Source: Neisseriaceae bacterium
GTDB lineage: Bacteria > Pseudomonadota > Gammaproteobacteria > Burkholderiales > Neisseriaceae
NCBI GenBank assembly: GCA_017989485.1
Contig: JAGNPU010000048.1
Coordinates: 1-9,147, forward strand
Reading direction: 5' to 3'
DNA length: 9,147 bases
Both the position numbers and the translations under genes were made by a program. Shown here piece by piece: positions 6,830 to 9,147 of the stretch. The notes beneath the pieces are model-generated. The model worked only from the letters and a program-made list of their open reading frames with translations. It did no database searches and was not told the origin of the DNA. Every line of letters starts with the position of its first letter. The first letter of the stretch is position 1.

Positions 6830-6858
6830 ATTGTAACTTTGCTGGCCGAAACTGTCAG
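6830..6858 (-). promoter_or_regulatory. Sigma-70 promoter of psd
   Basis: Read leftwards, CTGACA (6858-6853), a 17-base spacer, then TACAAT (6835-6830): each box matches five of six consensus positions at optimal spacing. It predicts a leader of roughly 60 bases before the psd GTG start. Confidence 0.7.
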
Positions 6859-6923
6859 TTTTTTAGGCTTGTTGTGTGTGTCAATCTGGGTCTAAGGTGA
6901 AAAAATGTTCTGTAAACGATAAA

Positions 6924-7008
6924 AAACCATGGTTTGATTTTTGGGTCGCGTGGGCCCCCTATGCTTGACCCAGGTCACAGCGTGGTGCCCAGACGTCAAT
7001 CATGGTTT
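6924..7008. repeat. Palindrome-rich intergenic element between psd and asd
   Basis: The segment opens with the 12-bp palindrome AAACCATGGTTT (6924-6935). Its AAACCATG also pairs with CATGGTTT at 7001-7008, making a terminal inverted pair. Inside, TGGGTC (6942-6947) pairs with GACCCA (6967-6972) and TGGGC (6951-6955) with GCCCA (6987-6991). AAACCATGGTTT, TGGGTCGCG and GCGTGGGCC all recur in the recJ-side gap at 1800-1895. With the psd promoter and the asd terminator, this accounts for the gene-free stretch 6764-7081. Confidence 0.5.
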
Positions 7009-7030
7009 GCACCCCGCAATAGGCGCAGGC

Positions 7031-7061
7031 AAAAAAACGCCACCTGAATGTCGGTGGCGTT
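7031..7061 (-). terminator. Intrinsic terminator of asd
   Basis: On the minus strand AACGCCACC (7061-7053), an 8-base loop and GGTGGCGTT (7044-7036) form a perfect 9-bp stem followed by a U run (T at 7037-7031). It lies about 20 bases after the asd stop. Confidence 0.92.
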
Positions 7062-7081
7062 GGTTGCATATTGGCTATGGC

Positions 7082-8191
7082 CTATTTGGCCAAGATAATG
7101 CGCAGCATGCGGCGCAGCGGTTCGGCCGCGCCCCAAAGCAGTTGGTCACCCACGGTGAAGGCACTGAGGTATTCACCGCCCATGGCCAGCTTGCGCAAAC
7201 GGCCTACCGGTACCGATAGGGTGCCGGTGACGGCGGCAGGAGACAGCTCGGCCATTGAGGCTTCTTTGGTGTTGGGCACGACTTTGACCCAGTCGTTGGC
7301 CCCGGCCAAAAGGGCCTCGATTTCAGCCAGCGGCAGGTCTTTTTTCAGTTTCAAGGTGATCGCCTGGCTGTGACAGCGCATGGCGCCCACGCGCACGCAC
7401 AGGCCGTCAATCACGGTTTTGCGATCGGCGCCCAATATTTTGTTGGTCTCCACGTCGCCCTTCCATTCTTCTTTCGACTGGCCGTTGCCCAAGTCGGCGT
7501 CAATCCAGGGGATTAAGCTGCCGGCCAAAGGCACGCCAAAGTTGGCGTCAGGGAAGCGGTCGCTGCGCAGGAAGTCCGACACCTTGCGGTCGATGTCCAA
7601 AATGGCGCTGGCCGGGTCGGCCAATTCAGTGGCCACTTCGGCTTCGATGGCGCCCATGCCGGCAATGAGCTCACGCATGTTTTTGGCACCGGCGCCTGAG
7701 GCCGCTTGGTAGGTCATAGAGCTGGCCCACTCGACCAGGTTGTTTTGGAATAGGCCACCCAAGGCCATCAACATCAAGGACACGGTGCAGTTGCCGCCGA
7801 CGTAGTTTTTCACGCCGTTGGCCAAGCCTGCGTCGATCACGTCGCGGTTGACCGGGTCTAGAATGATTAAGGCGTCGTCGGCCATGCGCAGGCTAGAAGC
7901 CGCATCAATCCAATAGCCGGTCCAGCCGCTGTCGCGTAAGGGTTGGAACACGCTGGTGGTGTAGTCGCCGCCCTGACAGGTGACGATGATGTCCATTTGG
8001 GCCAGTTCTTGAATATTGCTGGCATCTTTCAGCGGGGGCACGTCTTTGCCAATGTCGGGGGCCTGGCCACCCACATTGGACGTGGTGAAAAAGACTGGCT
8101 CTGTGATGTGGTTAAAATCCAGCTCCTGCTGCATGCGTTGCATCAATACCGAACCCACCATACCGCGCCAACCAACAAATCCTACTTTCAC
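7082..8191 (-). CDS. asd: Aspartate-semialdehyde dehydrogenase
   Basis: Asd reduces L-aspartyl-4-phosphate to aspartate semialdehyde with NADPH, the branch point to lysine, diaminopimelate (for peptidoglycan), threonine and methionine; it is cytoplasmic. The 369 residues match the gammaproteobacterial-type enzyme (E. coli 367). The Rossmann-type motif GWRGMVG (7-13) binds [13 protein letters not shown] (133-140) holds the catalytic cysteine C135, and [10 protein letters not shown] holds R267 and the acid-base histidine H274; C135 and H274 have the same numbers as in E. coli. The start is a GTG with GAGGAG seven bases upstream, and the N-terminus [10 protein letters not shown] is that of the family. 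The gene is a single transcription unit with its own terminator and is divergent from pssA. Confidence 0.97.
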   Translation of the reverse strand: MKVGFVGWRGMVGSVLMQRMQQELDFNHITEPVFFTTSNVGGQAPDIGKDVPPLKDASNIQELAQMDIIVTCQGGDYTTSVFQPLRDSGWTGYWIDAASSLRMADDALIILDPVNRDVIDAGLANGVKNYVGGNCTVSLMLMALGGLFQNNLVEWASSMTYQAASGAGAKNMRELIAGMGAIEAEVATELADPASAILDIDRKVSDFLRSDRFPDANFGVPLAGSLIPWIDADLGNGQSKEEWKGDVETNKILGADRKTVIDGLCVRVGAMRCHSQAITLKLKKDLPLAEIEALLAGANDWVKVVPNTKEASMAELSPAAVTGTLSVPVGRLRKLAMGGEYLSAFTVGDQLLWGAAEPLRRMLRIILAK

Positions 8192-8229
8192 TGTATTACT
8201 CCTCTATGCCAAATAAATGTCTTTGATAA

Positions 8230-8235
8230 ATTATA
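8230..8235 (-). promoter_or_regulatory. Probable -10 box for asd
   Basis: A perfect TATAAT reads leftwards about 38 bases before the asd GTG start. No good -35 hexamer lies 16-18 bases upstream of it, so the promoter may be activator dependent, or the match may be fortuitous. Confidence 0.45.
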
Positions 8236-8331
8236 GTGCGTTAAAAGCCTCTGCTTCTGTTGTAACCTTATCGGCAAAAAAAGTAAAGATGTGCCCGCCT
8301 GCTTTTGTGAAAAAAAGTGGGGTTAAAGGCC

Positions 8332-8368
8332 ATGCTCGGCGTTTGGCGACGTCCGACCGAGTGTTTTT
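8332..8368 (+). terminator. Hairpin with T run pointing rightwards, no gene before it
   Basis: CTCGG (8335-8339) pairs with CCGAG (8357-8361), extended by weaker outer pairs, and TTTTT follows at 8364-8368. It lies in the divergent asd-pssA gap, downstream of no visible rightward gene. It is either a chance structure or the end of a short transcript starting near 8240. Confidence 0.3.
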
Positions 8369-8436
8369 GTCCCGGCATGACGCGGGGTGATAGGGGGATA
8401 AATAGAAAAAACCGCCGCAAACGAGGGCGTTCAGGC

Positions 8437-8442
8437 TATAAT
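8437..8442 (+). promoter_or_regulatory. Candidate -10 box for pssA
   Basis: TATAAT in the context GGCTATAAT is a perfect -10 hexamer on the pssA strand. The -35 position (around 8414-8419) is poor. If used, it gives a leader of roughly 170 bases. Confidence 0.45.
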
Positions 8443-8463
8443 TGAATCCTTTAACTGGGTGGG

Positions 8464-8585
8464 TCAGCTTTAAGCGGTTGTCTTAATTTGTCGCCGACAT
8501 AAAGCCTCCCCCCGCCGACACGGTTGGCCTTAAGCTGATTTAAGTTCAGCCAGACGTGTCTAAACTGCGTTGATGTGACGCATCA
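8464..8585 (+). other. Structured pssA leader with competing hairpins
   Basis: TCAGC occurs at 8464-8468 and 8546-8550, and both can pair with the single GCTGA at 8534-8538, so two hairpins exclude each other. The first is longer (TCAGCTTTAAG against CTTAAGCTGA with one bulge); the second is a short local stem. CGCCGACA is repeated at 8492-8499 and 8513-8520, and TGATG/CATCA (8571-8575, 8581-8585) form a small stem nearer the start codon. No known riboswitch class is recognised. The gap 8192-8617 otherwise holds only promoter-like words. Confidence 0.35.
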
Positions 8586-8617
8586 CCCCCAATCAAACAA
8601 GAAAGGGATTTGGCAGC

Positions 8618-9147
8618 ATGACAGAGCCAAAAAAAGAGGTGCCTATGACGTCTCAAAAAAGTTTTATTAAATCCGGCATTTACCTATTGCCTAACTCATT
8701 CACCCTGGCCGCGCTGTTTTCCGGTTTTTATGGCATTGTGCAGGCGATGAATGGACATTTTGAAGTGGCCGCCATCGCCGTGTTTTTGTCGATGATTTTG
8801 GATGGCATGGATGGCCGTGTGGCGCGGATGACCCACAGCCAAAGTGATTTTGGGGCCGAGTTTGACAGCCTGGCCGACATGGTCAGCTTCGGCGTGGCCC
8901 CCGCCCTGATCGCTTACGAGTGGCAGCTACAGCATTTTGGTAAGCTGGGTTGGGCCGTGGCGTTTATTTACTGTGCCTGCGCCGCCATGCGCCTGGCCTT
9001 GTTTAACACCATGGTGGGCAAAACCGACAAGCGTTGGTTTATCGGCATTCCTAGTCCTACCGCCGCAGCCTTGGTGTGTGGCCTGGTGTGGATTACCCAT
9101 GACCTCAATGACAACGACTTTGTCGTGCCTTATGTGAATTGGATTGC
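8618..9147 (+). CDS. pssA: CDP-diacylglycerol-serine O-phosphatidyltransferase (3' end outside window)
   Basis: PssA joins serine to CDP-diacylglycerol to make phosphatidylserine, the substrate of Psd, in the cytoplasmic membrane. About 176 residues are present and the frame is open at the right edge. The CDP-alcohol phosphatidyltransferase signature is complete: D62-x2-D65-G66-x2-A69-R70-x8-G79-x3-D83-x3-D87, within LDGMDGRVAR and GAEFDSLAD. Hydrophobic stretches around residues 20-60, 88-100 and 109-130 fit the multi-pass membrane form. YLLPNSFTL near residue 22 and AAMRLALFN near residue 120 are typical of the PssA (type II, Bacillus-like) subgroup rather than of phosphatidylglycerophosphate synthase. 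The first ATG (8618) has AAAGGGA about nine bases upstream. A second in-frame ATG at 8645 has the better-spaced GAGG, so the true start may be nine codons later. Divergent from asd. Confidence 0.93.
   Translation, partial: MTEPKKEVPMTSQKSFIKSGIYLLPNSFTLAALFSGFYGIVQAMNGHFEVAAIAVFLSMILDGMDGRVARMTHSQSDFGAEFDSLADMVSFGVAPALIAYEWQLQHFGKLGWAVAFIYCACAAMRLALFNTMVGKTDKRWFIGIPSPTAAALVCGLVWITHDLNDNDFVVPYVNWI

Noticed and set aside
1..9147. Neisseria DNA uptake sequences (ATGCCGTCTGAA and its close variants)
   Set aside because: No complete copy seen by eye on either strand, and the three clear terminators are not built from them.
1..9147. CRISPR array, tRNA, rRNA, insertion sequence or phage genes
   Set aside because: No regularly spaced repeats, cloverleaf-like segment, transposase or phage protein was seen.

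Overview
The window is ordinary chromosomal DNA of a Gram-negative bacterium. The protein sequences look most like those of the betaproteobacterial order Neisseriales: the Enzyme I and HPr sequences and the free-standing EIIA-HPr-Enzyme I cluster resemble the reduced PTS of Neisseria. This placement is inferred from remembered family features, not from a search. No copy of the classical Neisseria DNA uptake sequence was seen by eye, so a relative outside Neisseria sensu stricto is more likely. Every gene recognised is a core housekeeping or regulatory gene; no prophage, transposase, CRISPR array, tRNA or rRNA was found.

Layout: recJ (single-strand exonuclease) reads rightwards from the left edge and ends at a strong terminator. 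A 240-base gap follows, rich in DnaA-box-like words and palindromes. A leftward operon then runs, in transcription order, EIIA(Man-type) - ptsH - ptsI - DsbA/FrnE-like thioredoxin-fold protein, with gaps of 6, 2 and 23 bases. Upstream of it, also leftward, are three separate units: hpt (purine salvage), psd (phosphatidylserine decarboxylase) and asd (aspartate-semialdehyde dehydrogenase). hpt and asd each end at a clear intrinsic terminator, and hpt, psd and asd have recognisable promoter elements. Finally pssA (phosphatidylserine synthase) reads rightwards off the right edge, divergent from asd, behind a long leader.

Function: pssA and psd are consecutive enzymes of phosphatidylethanolamine synthesis and lie on either side of asd. 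The PTS operon encodes a phosphorelay (PEP to Enzyme I to HPr to EIIA) with no sugar permease visible, and HPr carries the Ser46 site used by HPr kinase, so a regulatory role is likely.

The least explained DNA is intergenic: (1) two perfect and one near-perfect DnaA boxes within a 16-bp direct repeat beside recJ; (2) palindromic elements sharing AAACCATGGTTT and TGGGTCGCG in two distant gaps; (3) a 15-bp word shared by the 3' ends of psd and asd; (4) a long pssA leader with competing hairpins. I found no convincing undescribed multigene system.
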